Positions 6,291 to 13,949 of a stretch of DNA of 13,949 bases are shown piece by piece. Below the pieces are notes generated by a model, which made no database searches, was not told where the DNA came from, and was given only the letters and a program-made list of their open reading frames with translations. A program made the translations under genes and the position numbers. The stretch's first letter is position 1, and each line of letters opens with the position of its first letter. The stretch spans positions 1 to 13,949 of the forward strand of contig CAYYNP010000267.1 in NCBI GenBank assembly GCA_964472545.1. The letters run 5' to 3'. The stretch is from CAYYNP01 sp964472545. GTDB taxonomy: Bacteria; Planctomycetota; Planctomycetia; Pirellulales; Thermoguttaceae.

Positions 6291-7502
6291 ATGAGCAGAT
6301 TCAGTCTGGCGTTGGCATTCTGGGCCGCAACCGCAGCGACTTTCGCAGTGGGTGCGGCGGACGAGACGGGTGTGCAACGGGCCGCCGACCTCGCCTCGCC
6401 GGTGCCGCTCACCGCCGGCGGCAAACCGATCGACGTCGAGGGCTTCGCGGCGCCTTTCGTGGGCGACTTTGACGAAGACGGCAAGAACGATCTGCTGGTC
6501 GGACAGTGTCAGGCGGGGAGGCTTCGGATCTACCGCAATGTGGGCACCGATGCCCGGCCCAAGTTCGATCAGTTCGAGTGGTTCACCACCACCGGCGGAG
6601 TTGCCGGCGTTCCGATTTGCTGTCGCGTTGCGTTCACTCCCCAATTGATCGACTTCGACGGCGACGGGCGCACCGACGTCCTTACGGGAGGGGGGTTGGG
6701 CAGGCTCTACCTTTTTCGCCGAAATAGGGACCGTACATTTGCCGAGGCAGAGGTACTCGAGAGCAGGCACGGTGAGCTGCAAATGGGGCGTCGCTTCCCA
6801 AGCGGAAACCGGATCCAATACAACGCGACCGTGTTTGCCCACGATTGGGACGACGACGGCGATGTCGACCTGTTGTTCGGCTGCTACAGCAATTGTCTGA
6901 TTGAGAACGAAGGCACGCGCCGTGATCCGGTCTTCGGTGACGCGGTGCCGCTAGTGCTCGACGACAGGCAGATCCCCTCGGGTAACGTTGTCGGACCGTG
7001 CGTAGCAGACTGGGACGGCGATGGTCGTGCTGATCTGCTGGCCGGACGCAGAGGGGACATCGTATGGTATCGCAACACGGGCGAGAAGGGCTCCGCCGAA
7101 CTCCAGGAGCCCGAAATCCTCGTTCCCGCTGGCGACCGGTCGTTCGGAAGCGATCGCCGAGACGACCAGCCGGCCCGCTTCCACGCCATCTGCGTCACCG
7201 ATTTCAACGCCGACGGCCGGGTCGATTTGCTACTGGGTGACCACTTTGTCAAGCGCGCTGATCTGACGGAAGAACAGGAGGCGCGGGTAGCAGAAGGCAT
7301 GGTGAAGAGTAGCACGATGCGCCGCGAGTTGGCAACTGCGCCGGCCAACGAAACCCGGCCAGGGCGAATCGAGCGATTCCGCAAGTCGCTCAGGGAGTGG
7401 CAAGAGCACGCGGAGTTGCCAATGGGTTTCTGCCAGGCCGCGAGTCCTCGATTGGAACGCAGCGGTCGCGTCTGGCTCTACGAGCGGATCCCCGACGAGT
7501 AG
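6291..7502 (+). CDS. Exported FG-GAP/VCBS-repeat protein
   Basis: This 403-residue protein has a signal peptide (MSRFSLALAFWAATAATFAV, cleavage around residues 22-23). It carries five repeats with the calcium-binding loop DxDxDGxxD: DFDEDGKND (59-67), DFDGDGRTD (121-129), DWDDDGDVD (185-193), DWDGDGRAD (240-248) and DFNADGRVD (304-312). Each is followed by the hydrophobic LLxG typical of FG-GAP/VCBS blades. Such repeats fold as integrin-like beta-propeller blades and are common in exported planctomycete proteins. The region between repeats 2 and 4 carries cysteine pairs (residues 110-111; 198 and 202). The C-terminal 90 residues form a charged helical region (LTEEQEARVAEG to SLREWQEH) ending RVWLYERIPDE. 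No catalytic domain is visible, so binding or adhesion is more likely than catalysis. Its stop lies 5 bp before the next gene, pointing to co-expression with the DUF4139 protein. Confidence 0.9.
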   Translation: MSRFSLALAFWAATAATFAVGAADETGVQRAADLASPVPLTAGGKPIDVEGFAAPFVGDFDEDGKNDLLVGQCQAGRLRIYRNVGTDARPKFDQFEWFTTTGGVAGVPICCRVAFTPQLIDFDGDGRTDVLTGGGLGRLYLFRRNRDRTFAEAEVLESRHGELQMGRRFPSGNRIQYNATVFAHDWDDDGDVDLLFGCYSNCLIENEGTRRDPVFGDAVPLVLDDRQIPSGNVVGPCVADWDGDGRADLLAGRRGDIVWYRNTGEKGSAELQEPEILVPAGDRSFGSDRRDDQPARFHAICVTDFNADGRVDLLLGDHFVKRADLTEEQEARVAEGMVKSSTMRRELATAPANETRPGRIERFRKSLREWQEHAELPMGFCQAASPRLERSGRVWLYERIPDE

Positions 7503-7507
7503 GTGTC

Positions 7508-9022
7508 ATGATTCGAAAACTCTGCATTGCCATTTTCGCGTGGTCGGCGCTCGCCGCCGAGACCTTCGCCGACGTCGACCTGGTCACCGTCCCCCGTCGA
7601 GAAGCCACGCAGCTAACGATCTACAACTCCGAAGACATCACGATGGTCCGCGAGCATCGGCTTCTGACCGTCAAGCGGGGCGTCAATCGCATCCAATTCT
7701 CCTGGGCCAACACGCTGATCGACCCGACGAGCATAGATTTCCGCATCCTGGACCACCAGAACCAGGTCGATCTGATCGACACGACGTTTCCCGCCGGTCG
7801 AAACGACGCCCTGCGATGGAACATCAGCAGCCAGATGGCCGGCAAGATCCCCGTGGAAATCCGCTACTTCACCAGCGGGATCACCTGGAAAGCAGATTAC
7901 GTGGGGATCGCCAATCAGGATGAGACCAAGCTGCGGTTGACCGGCTACGTTCGCGTGTTCAACAACTCGGGTGAGCTCTACGACAACACTCAAACGCGGC
8001 TGGTCGTCGGCACGATCAATCTGGTGGAGAAGATCGCCGATCTGGCAAGGCGAGCAGCGCCGGAGACCGACCCGGATTCCGCCGTCCGGCACTGGAGCAG
8101 CTTCAGCGGCCCGGAGCGAGTCCAACTCCAAGACGGGCTGGGCATCGCACTAGGCAAAGCTGGCGCTCTTGGAGGTGGAGGCGGCGGGAAACTCGAACGG
8201 AGCAAGCAGGTCGTCAAGGAGGGCCTCTCCGAGTATTTCCTCTTCACCATCGACGGCCGCGAGGACATTCAGGACAAGCAGCCCAAGCGGCTGGTCTCGA
8301 TGAAAGTCACAGACGTACCGTTGGAGTGCATCTACAAGCTGACGGATCGCGACGGCGGAGAGCAGTTCACGAAGTACTACCGCTTCAAGAACGAAAAGCT
8401 GCTCGATGATGATGGCCAAGAGGAGGATCTTCCGGCGATGGAGAACCTGGGCCTCTCACCGCTGCCGGACGGCAACGTGCGGCTGTTCTCCGAATACACG
8501 AACAAAGACCTTGCCTACGTGGGCGGCACCGCGACCAAGTACGTGCCCATCAGCGACCGCGTCGAAGTCTCCGTCGGCCGCGACCCGGACGTCACTGTCG
8601 TCCGGCGACTGAAGGATCAACGGATCAGCAACATCGTCGCCCGGCAGTATAGGAGACGACTCGACGACACCTTCGTGCTCTACCACGACCTGATCGACTA
8701 CGATGAGACATTCGTCTACGAGGAAGAAGTCGTCTCCGGTAAGCCGGTCGAGGCCAAGGTCGAGTTGGAGCGACGCTTCGACGCTAACGTCGTTTTGTGG
8801 GGCAGTGATGGAAAACCCGATGATTGGAACAGCGAAGAGCCGGGGGCATACGTCGACTTGCACGAGATCGACGGCCGTGTGGAACGAGTCGATCAGAATC
8901 ACGTCAAGTACTTCCTCGACCTTACTGCCGGCGAGAAACGGTTCGTTCGATACTCCGTCACGTACAAACGCCGCAAGGTCGGCCCCGAGCTGAACACCGA
9001 GAAAAGGCGGGAGCCGCTGTAG
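7508..9022 (+). CDS. Exported DUF4139 domain-containing protein
   Basis: This 504-residue protein has a signal peptide (MIRKLCIAIFAWSALAAETF, cleavage near residue 21). Family features run through the whole chain: ITMVREHRLLTVKRGVNRIQ near the N-terminus, FTSGITWKADYVGI and LTGYVRVFNNSGELYDNTQT in the first half, and KYFLDLTAGEKRFVRYSVTY at the C-terminal end, as in DUF4139 proteins. The N-terminal partner domain (DUF4140) found in many homologues is not obvious. A run of six glycines (about residues 220-225) separates two halves and looks like a flexible linker. The biochemical role of DUF4139 is not established. The ATG at 7508 follows the FG-GAP stop by 5 bp and has only a weak ribosome site (GTAGGTG), so translational coupling is likely. 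An in-frame extension to 7397 would overlap the FG-GAP gene and hide the signal peptide, so I rejected it. Confidence 0.88.
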   Translation: MIRKLCIAIFAWSALAAETFADVDLVTVPRREATQLTIYNSEDITMVREHRLLTVKRGVNRIQFSWANTLIDPTSIDFRILDHQNQVDLIDTTFPAGRNDALRWNISSQMAGKIPVEIRYFTSGITWKADYVGIANQDETKLRLTGYVRVFNNSGELYDNTQTRLVVGTINLVEKIADLARRAAPETDPDSAVRHWSSFSGPERVQLQDGLGIALGKAGALGGGGGGKLERSKQVVKEGLSEYFLFTIDGREDIQDKQPKRLVSMKVTDVPLECIYKLTDRDGGEQFTKYYRFKNEKLLDDDGQEEDLPAMENLGLSPLPDGNVRLFSEYTNKDLAYVGGTATKYVPISDRVEVSVGRDPDVTVVRRLKDQRISNIVARQYRRRLDDTFVLYHDLIDYDETFVYEEEVVSGKPVEAKVELERRFDANVVLWGSDGKPDDWNSEEPGAYVDLHEIDGRVERVDQNHVKYFLDLTAGEKRFVRYSVTYKRRKVGPELNTEKRREPL

Positions 9023-9335
9023 CATTGTACGTGTTTCACGGAGGCAGCGAAGCCGTGAGGACACGAACGAACTGTGCCGCCACGGCAATACCGGCGGCCG
9101 GGCTGGGGCTTTGTACGTCGTGTAGCTCCGGTTCAGCTTTGGGAGTTTCGGACGCGAGCTACGTTGTCGAGCCGTATGCCACGTACCTGTATCCGTGACG
9201 TTGTGTGCCCCTATTCTATAGACGACATAGCGGCGAGGGGTCCGGGGGCTCGTGAATCGATGATACAAACGCTGCCACACAGATCGCCACGGATCTCGCA
9301 CCACAGCGAAAGGCCGAAACGCCGGGCGCGACGCG
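9023..9335. other. Convergent intergenic region, no gene seen
   Basis: This is 313 bp between the converging stops of the DUF4139 gene and the DUF6288-HEAT gene. Both transcripts should end here. A weak GC-rich inverted repeat (CCGCC...GGCGG) lies near 9078-9098, but it lacks a following run of T, so no confident intrinsic terminator can be named. I see no gene or repeat array. Confidence 0.5.
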
Positions 9336-11762
9336 TCAGACGGGCGGCGAAAGAGGAATCAACTCGGGCTCATCGGTTGAGGCCTCGATCGCTTTGATGG
9401 TCTCTCTGACAAGCCTTGCCTTCCCCAGGCTCAGACGGCGCGGGAAGTTCCTTTCTCCATTCTCGAAGTACTCCGCGGCAGCCTCCAATTGGGGAATGAC
9501 GCGTTTTCCATGGGATCCGTAGGACTTGAGCATTTCCATGACCTTCACGATGCGTATTTCGCTGGCGTGTCCTTTTTGATTGCAAGCGTAATCCACCAGC
9601 AGTTCGATCCCCTCGTCGATCCGGTGTTTCGCCAACAGTTCAAGACCGCTCATGCGAATATCGCTGGCGAACATGATCCCGCTAGGCGCCAACTCGACGA
9701 TCGCCTGATGCACCGCAGGCAGCAGCGGCTTGATTTCTTCGTAAGAGAGGTTCTGGTACACCGACCCGAAGCTACCCCGCGCCCGTCCGTCGTCGTTCCG
9801 CAGGCCTGCCCGAACGGCTTTGGCGAGCAACTCGCGGTCGACGCCTTCGAGCGACCGGCCGATCAGACCGCCTCGCCTGTTGAAGAGGGCGAAGGAAAGG
9901 TAGCGTTGCTCCATATTGCGTGGATCGTTCTGGGGATCGCTCTTGGTGAGCCTTATGAGCATTTCGGGAACGGCCGCTTTGGCCGGCTCCCCAATGCCCG
10001 CCAGCGCGTCGGCGGCCAGGATTCGCAGCCAGAGGTCGTCGCTGCGGAACGTCTTCAGCAGTGCCCCAACGGCCGCCACGCCGCGTCCGCGCTGCATCTT
10101 GATCGCCTGGCAGGCGCCGTATCGGGTATAGAGATCCGGGGCGTCGAGCAACCGGATCAAGCGGGCGATAACGTCATCCTGCCGGCGTCCCAGCGCCATC
10201 GCGGCCCGTTCGCGGACGACCGGCGACCAACTGCTTAGCCGTGCAATGAGTTGCTTTGTGTCAAGCTTGTCGTAGAAGCTGTTGCGATCCCTATTGCTCC
10301 ATCCATGGCCGTCGTTGATGAGGCTTTGTGCCGCGGACGCGTCGAGCGGTGGGAAAGAACTCTCCCGTCTGCCCGTCAGGTAGAGCTTCTTCAGCGGCAT
10401 CGCATACGACAGAAGATAGGCCCCGGTGCAGTCCCAACCCGGGTAGCTGTCATTCCGCATCGCAGGCGGGCCTTGATGCAGGAACGTTCCGTCCCAGCGC
10501 CGCGCGAGGTCGAAATACCAGGCACCGAACTCTTGCATCCATGGCCCGGTGGCGTGGGGGCCGGACTGCGCCACGCCCGGCAGCGACCAGAGGACGTTGA
10601 AGAAATTCCCGGTGTGGCCCGTGTCGCGTTCCGGTCCGTGGGAGGCGACGCTCATCCGCGAAAAGAACTCCGCTCCCTCTGCCTCGCCGCGCAGGTTGAA
10701 CAGGACCGACGCCATACCGCACTTGCCGTTGTCCTCGTGCGTCTCGATCCAGGGGTGGTGGTCGCCGTAGGGGACGGCCCCCTTGCCGACGTAGAATCGC
10801 ATCAGCCGCATGCTCTTCTCGATCGCCTCCTCCACCTGCGGATCGTCAACCCCGGCCTCGCGTGCCAGGACGAGCGAAATTGTCAGCGGCAGTCCCGGGG
10901 CGTTCATCATCCCGTAGCCGCCCAGGCGGCCGTCCGGATTCGCGAAGCGGTGCCCCCACGAACCCACGATGCTCTGCCCGCTGGCAGCCTCGAGCGCCAA
11001 CCGCCGCAGCCCCGGCATGACCGACTCGTCGCCGGTCGCCATCTTGTACTCGGAGAGCAGCATGATGACGTAGCCGTAATACCACGTTTGGAAACTACCG
11101 GCCGAGTAGTCCGCCGCCCATTGGGCCTCCTTCTTCACCAGCGGAACGTACTCGGGCTTGCCGCTGGCCAACAACGCCAGCGCGTTGAGCGACCGCGTGA
11201 TCGGGTTCTGCCGGTACGACGGGTCTGCGACGCGTGCCGCGAGCGCCTTGCAGCCTTGCGCGAGAATGTGCCTCGACTTCGGACAAGCGTAGGGGGCGGT
11301 TGCGCTGTAAGTGCCGAGGACGGGCAGCTTCACGACGACACTGGCGGTCTTGCCGCCCCGCCAGCGGATCAGCGACAAGTTTCCGCCGCCTGCCTCCGAT
11401 TCGGCCTCGGTGAGCGCCTTGCCTATCTCGGTGCGCGGATCGTAGGAGAACGGTTTGCCGCCGACTCCCAGGATCGCGTCGCCGACCACGAGGACTCCGC
11501 CGGCGGGCGACTTCTTCTCAACTTTCGTGATGCGGATCTGCCGTGCGTCCGTCGTCACCATCGTGTTGCTGTACATCCACCCCCTCGCGCCGGTCGCCCC
11601 CAAGTTCCAATCGTGATTCGCCCCGTCGGGGATCGCGTCGCCTTGGGTAAAGTCGGGCATCGCCATCTTGGGCGGAGCGCCGGCGAGCGGGCCGGGCGTA
11701 ACCAAGAATGCGGCGAGTACCAGGAAGGTGAGTCCCGGGATCTGATGGATGTCGGTCTTCAC
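9336..11762 (-). CDS. Exported PDZ-DUF6288-HEAT-repeat protein
   Basis: This 808-residue protein has a signal peptide (IPGLTFLVLAAFLVTPGPLA, residues about 8-27). ANHDWNLGATGARGWMY (48-64) opens a PDZ-like domain (about 55-145) with SPAGGVLVVGDAILGVGGKP. A DUF6288 region of about 150-470 follows, rich in paired helices, with motifs GSWGHRFANPDGRLGGYG, DTGHTGNFFNVLW and DLARRWDGTF. HEAT-like repeats (about 510-760) follow: VRERAAMALGRR, LRILAADALAGIG, EPAKAAVPEMLIRL. The DUF6288 part resembles alpha/alpha-barrel proteins, but no catalytic residues can be assigned; HEAT and PDZ suggest protein-protein contacts in the periplasm. The start is GTG 11762 with a strong AGGAGG eight bases upstream. 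It is the intact paralogue of the broken gene at the left edge. It seems to stand alone: the Gfo/Idh gene upstream is 596 bp away. Confidence 0.9.
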   Translation of the reverse strand: MKTDIHQIPGLTFLVLAAFLVTPGPLAGAPPKMAMPDFTQGDAIPDGANHDWNLGATGARGWMYSNTMVTTDARQIRITKVEKKSPAGGVLVVGDAILGVGGKPFSYDPRTEIGKALTEAESEAGGGNLSLIRWRGGKTASVVVKLPVLGTYSATAPYACPKSRHILAQGCKALAARVADPSYRQNPITRSLNALALLASGKPEYVPLVKKEAQWAADYSAGSFQTWYYGYVIMLLSEYKMATGDESVMPGLRRLALEAASGQSIVGSWGHRFANPDGRLGGYGMMNAPGLPLTISLVLAREAGVDDPQVEEAIEKSMRLMRFYVGKGAVPYGDHHPWIETHEDNGKCGMASVLFNLRGEAEGAEFFSRMSVASHGPERDTGHTGNFFNVLWSLPGVAQSGPHATGPWMQEFGAWYFDLARRWDGTFLHQGPPAMRNDSYPGWDCTGAYLLSYAMPLKKLYLTGRRESSFPPLDASAAQSLINDGHGWSNRDRNSFYDKLDTKQLIARLSSWSPVVRERAAMALGRRQDDVIARLIRLLDAPDLYTRYGACQAIKMQRGRGVAAVGALLKTFRSDDLWLRILAADALAGIGEPAKAAVPEMLIRLTKSDPQNDPRNMEQRYLSFALFNRRGGLIGRSLEGVDRELLAKAVRAGLRNDDGRARGSFGSVYQNLSYEEIKPLLPAVHQAIVELAPSGIMFASDIRMSGLELLAKHRIDEGIELLVDYACNQKGHASEIRIVKVMEMLKSYGSHGKRVIPQLEAAAEYFENGERNFPRRLSLGKARLVRETIKAIEASTDEPELIPLSPPV

Positions 11763-11994
11763 GATGGGGTCCTCCTAATCGGCACTTTCTGAGAAACGCT
11801 TGAAACTGATCTTCAGGAAAATGGCTCTTCCATCATGCTGCGGCTGCGAGACACACGGCAAGACAGGAGAGCCAAGGATAGCGAATTCGAAATTCGTTGG
11901 GAAGCTCTGAACCAATGGAACGAGTGGAGCGAGTAGCTTGCCGCCGGACTGCATGCCCGCAATCGTTGGCGGTAGACGGTCAGGATGACCGCAA
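11763..11994. other. Upstream region of the DUF6288-HEAT gene
   Basis: This should carry the promoter of the minus-strand gene; I could not pick one out. A short palindrome, CGAATT-CGA-AATTCG, lies at 11882-11896. A plus-strand frame of about 46 codons (11793-11930, ending QWNEWSE) has protein-like composition but no reliable homology, so I do not call it a gene. Confidence 0.4.
11771..11776 (-). promoter_or_regulatory. Ribosome binding site deciding the GTG start of the DUF6288-HEAT gene
   Basis: AGGAGG on the minus strand, eight bases before GTG 11762. It is a full match to the anti-Shine-Dalgarno core, and the signal peptide starts just after, so the GTG start is well supported. Confidence 0.8.
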
Positions 11995-12372
11995 TTGTCG
12001 TTCGACTCATTTGACCGTAACTCCCGGGTGATTTTGCCCCAGGAAGGTACAAGGCACTCATCAACCCCCGAAAGGGAAGCCCTTTGTCTGATAGATGACG
12101 TCGTTGCGCCGGATCCGGATGCTCCCGTCTTTCTTGGTGGAGGAGCGCGGCCGAACAAGCGATTTCGAACACTATGCGTCCTTGTCGACATCGGCCCCAA
12201 GGCAAACGTCGAGACAGTGGAAGAACAGCCGTGGGTGCTCGAGGATCTTCGCAAGACCTGCGCGACCGATTACGACGAGCACGTCCCCGAGTCATCCGTG
12301 GAAATCCTCGGCCACTCCGCGATCTGGACAACTTCATTCTGCGACGAGTTCCTGGGCGCTACGACATATTGA
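11995..12372 (+). pseudogene. Remnant of a tyrosine recombinase (phage-type integrase), C-terminal part
   Basis: The plus-strand frame has the signature of the catalytic domain of tyrosine recombinases: LRKTCATDYDEHVPESSVEI followed by LGHS. The conserved second arginine is Arg at 12250-12252 (residue 86 of this frame) and the LGHS histidine is residue 107. The first half (DRNSRVILPQ, PVFLGGGARPNKRF) fits the region between the first and second arginine boxes. After LGHSA the similarity stops: the expected segment with the nucleophile tyrosine is replaced by WTTSFCDEFLGATTY and a stop. The N-terminal core-binding domain is also missing, with an in-frame stop at 11986. The position normally held by His in the HxxR motif is Glu here. 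It is therefore inactive, and its last 14 bases overlap the end of the convergent Gfo/Idh gene. Confidence 0.7.
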
Positions 12373-13735
12373 TTTCGTAGCCCTTACGGTTTCTTCGGGC
12401 GAGGAACGAGTTTGCCTGGGCGTCGCCGATGATCTCTCGCTTGACCGGGTCCCAGTTAAGCTCTCGATCCAACCGCATGGCAATGTTCGAAAGGTGGCAG
12501 ATTTCGAGCATGCGGTTATGCGACCGGACGTCCGAAATCGGCTGCTTACGAGACTCCATCGATTCTACGAAGTTGGCAGCATGGTTCTCGCTGACCTTTC
12601 CGCCATAGACCTTTTCGATCGCTCCTTCCGGTAGCGGATCGTCCTGAAGGGCCTCGACGGGCTTCCCGGAGATCCGGCCACGGTTGACGAAGAACCTGCC
12701 GTTGGTGCCCTCAAAGAGAATGCCGTTGTCACCTTCACTCGTGATAATCAACTCGACGCCCTCGGGCATATCGGCCCGGATCCTGAAGTCGGTGGCGACG
12801 TTGTACCGATCGTCAACCGTTGGATGTCCATCCTTGTACTCGACCGGCAAGGTGTATTCCAGCGGCGATACTTTGCTGGGCCCCGTGTCGCCGGCGCCGA
12901 TTGCCCAGCAGGCGACGTCGACGTGATGGGCGCCCCAATCCGTCAGTTTTCCGCCGGAATACTCGTGCCAGTTTCGGAAGGCGTAATGTGCGTTGCTGTA
13001 GAGCGGCACGCCGCCACCGTAGCCCTTTCGCATTTCGGGTAGCGCTCGATAAGGGACTTTCGGCGCCGGCCCGAGCCAGAACTCCCAGTCGAGTTCATTG
13101 GGAACGGGGGCCAATGGAATAACCGGTGAAGCCTGCATGCCGTTGATGCCGCACGTCACCCTCTTGACCGTCCCGATGCGTCCGTTTCTCACCATAGCGA
13201 TCGCCTGCAGAAAGCGATGCCCGGATTCGGTTCGTTGCATTGTGCCGACCTGGAAGACGCGGCCCGTCTCGCCAACGGCCTTCTCGATCAACTTCCCTTC
13301 GTCGATGGTCAGCGTGAGCGGTTTCTCACAGTAGACGTCTTTGCCTGCGTGCATCGCTTCGACGGCGATCTTCGTGTGCCAGTGGTCGGGCGTGGCGATC
13401 ATGACGGCGTCGATATCTTGCCGATCGAGGATTCGCCGATAGTCTTTGTAGGCGTCGGGCTCTTTGCCTTGTTTCTGCTGCGTCCTTTGGACGTTCGTCC
13501 CGAGTACTTGCGAGTCGACGTCGGCCAACGCAGCGAAATCGGCAAAGCGAAACGACTTCTGCGTGATGGCCCAGCCCTGATTGCGCAGGCCGATGGTGGC
13601 AAAGACAGGCCGGTCGTTAGGCGACTCGTAGCCGACGGCCCGGTTCGTCGACCTCAGCACGATGCTCGCGGCACCGGCGGCGGCCATACTCTGGAGGAAC
13701 GTGCGGCGTGTTGCTGTTTGGCGCGAAGCTGACAT
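12359..13735 (-). CDS. Gfo/Idh/MocA family oxidoreductase, Tat-exported
   Basis: This 458-residue NAD(P)-dependent sugar or inositol dehydrogenase-like protein begins with a twin-arginine signal (TRRTFLQS, residues 9-16, then an Ala-rich hydrophobic stretch), so it probably folds with cofactor in the cytoplasm and is exported. The Rossmann fold follows: FATIGLRNQG (45-54, a degenerate form of the usual GxGxxG), FAALADVDS (67-75), VMIATPDHWH (111-120) and CEKPLTL (136-142), the family hallmark whose Lys takes part in catalysis. The C-terminal domain holds YSGGKLTDWGAHHVDVACWA (259-278), with the conserved His pair expected near the substrate. Length and order are normal for planctomycete members; the substrate cannot be told from sequence. 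ATG 13735 has AAGGA about nine bases upstream. No other gene is close enough to form an operon within the window. Confidence 0.92.
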   Translation of the reverse strand: MSASRQTATRRTFLQSMAAAGAASIVLRSTNRAVGYESPNDRPVFATIGLRNQGWAITQKSFRFADFAALADVDSQVLGTNVQRTQQKQGKEPDAYKDYRRILDRQDIDAVMIATPDHWHTKIAVEAMHAGKDVYCEKPLTLTIDEGKLIEKAVGETGRVFQVGTMQRTESGHRFLQAIAMVRNGRIGTVKRVTCGINGMQASPVIPLAPVPNELDWEFWLGPAPKVPYRALPEMRKGYGGGVPLYSNAHYAFRNWHEYSGGKLTDWGAHHVDVACWAIGAGDTGPSKVSPLEYTLPVEYKDGHPTVDDRYNVATDFRIRADMPEGVELIITSEGDNGILFEGTNGRFFVNRGRISGKPVEALQDDPLPEGAIEKVYGGKVSENHAANFVESMESRKQPISDVRSHNRMLEICHLSNIAMRLDRELNWDPVKREIIGDAQANSFLARRNRKGYEINMS

Positions 13736-13949
13736 TCGGTGAGATCCTTGTGGCCGGGATGTTCGACTTGGGCTGAGCCGGGCAACGCCCTAAGTGGCGC
13801 TCGCCCCCTATCGTAACATCGCGGTCACTTGGTGTCGAATGTCGGCTGCCGCCACACAGGAGAACTGCAAAGTCGATTCGCGGGAGTGGAAAAAGGGGAC
13901 TGGCTCCGAGCCGGAATCAACACGGAACCTGCCGACGAACTTCCCGGCT
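13736..13949. other. Upstream region of the Gfo/Idh gene with a nested palindrome
   Basis: This 214-bp non-coding stretch ends at the window edge. It should contain the promoter of the oxidoreductase. At 13901-13915 a compact palindrome, GGCTC-C-GAGCC overlapping TCCG-AGC-CGGA, follows a purine run (GGAAAAAGGGGAC). It resembles the hairpins of REP-type repeats, but only one copy is visible here. Confidence 0.35.

Noticed and set aside
9078..9098. CCGCC...GGCGG inverted repeat as an intrinsic terminator
   Set aside because: Short stem, 11-base loop and no T-run after it; not enough to call a terminator.
10251..11792. Plus-strand open frame of 513 codons opposite the DUF6288-HEAT gene
   Set aside because: It is a GC-driven shadow; the minus strand carries clear PDZ, DUF6288 and HEAT sequence and an ideal ribosome site.
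11793..11930. Plus-strand frame ending in ALNQWNEWSE, reminiscent of the NxWNEWxEG motif of GH99-like/WbsX proteins
   Set aside because: Only about 46 codons, the glycine and following LEPD of the motif are missing, and a frame this short is expected by chance.
1..13949. CRISPR array, tRNA or rRNA genes, toxin-antitoxin or defence system
   Set aside because: No regularly spaced repeats, no cloverleaf or rRNA-like sequence, and no defence-gene motifs were seen on either strand.

Overview
The window looks like chromosomal DNA of a planctomycete (Planctomycetota, probably Pirellulales-like). This is inferred from the GC-rich sequence and from the gene families: sialate O-acetylesterase-like SGNH hydrolases, PDZ-DUF6288-HEAT proteins, a DUF4139 protein, an FG-GAP/VCBS-repeat protein, a FAD-dependent oxidoreductase fragment and a Tat-exported Gfo/Idh/MocA oxidoreductase. 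Almost every protein starts with an export signal, so this is a secretion-heavy locus, plausibly for carbohydrate breakdown.

Layout. Positions 1-5111 form a minus-strand cluster read from high to low coordinates: a truncated DUF303/SASA esterase fragment (5111-4713), an intact esterase-like gene (4716-3160), a paralogue that has lost its catalytic motifs (3120-1492), and a broken PDZ-DUF6288 gene that runs off the left edge (1495-1). Positions 5112-5649 hold no recognisable gene. The C-terminal piece of a FAD-dependent oxidoreductase lies at 5650-5956 (minus). A two-gene plus-strand unit follows: FG-GAP repeat protein (6291-7502) and DUF4139 protein (7508-9022). On the minus strand are then an intact 808-residue PDZ-DUF6288-HEAT protein (9336-11762) and a Gfo/Idh/MocA oxidoreductase (12359-13735). 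Between these two sits a tyrosine-recombinase remnant on the plus strand (11995-12372).

The most unusual feature is a pair of nearly identical 98-bp elements with terminal inverted repeats (831-928 and 5960-6057). They lie in opposite orientation and each is flanked by a 3-bp TTA duplication. They look like MITEs, that is, non-autonomous transposable elements. Copy 1 sits between the PDZ and DUF6288 parts of the first gene. Removing it together with one copy of the target repeat restores the frame exactly at that point. Copy 2 sits where the FAD oxidoreductase fragment begins. Together with the recombinase remnant, the frameshifts and the esterase that has lost its catalytic residues, this suggests a decaying accessory region with some intact exported genes. 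I found no CRISPR array, tRNA, rRNA or complete new defence system.
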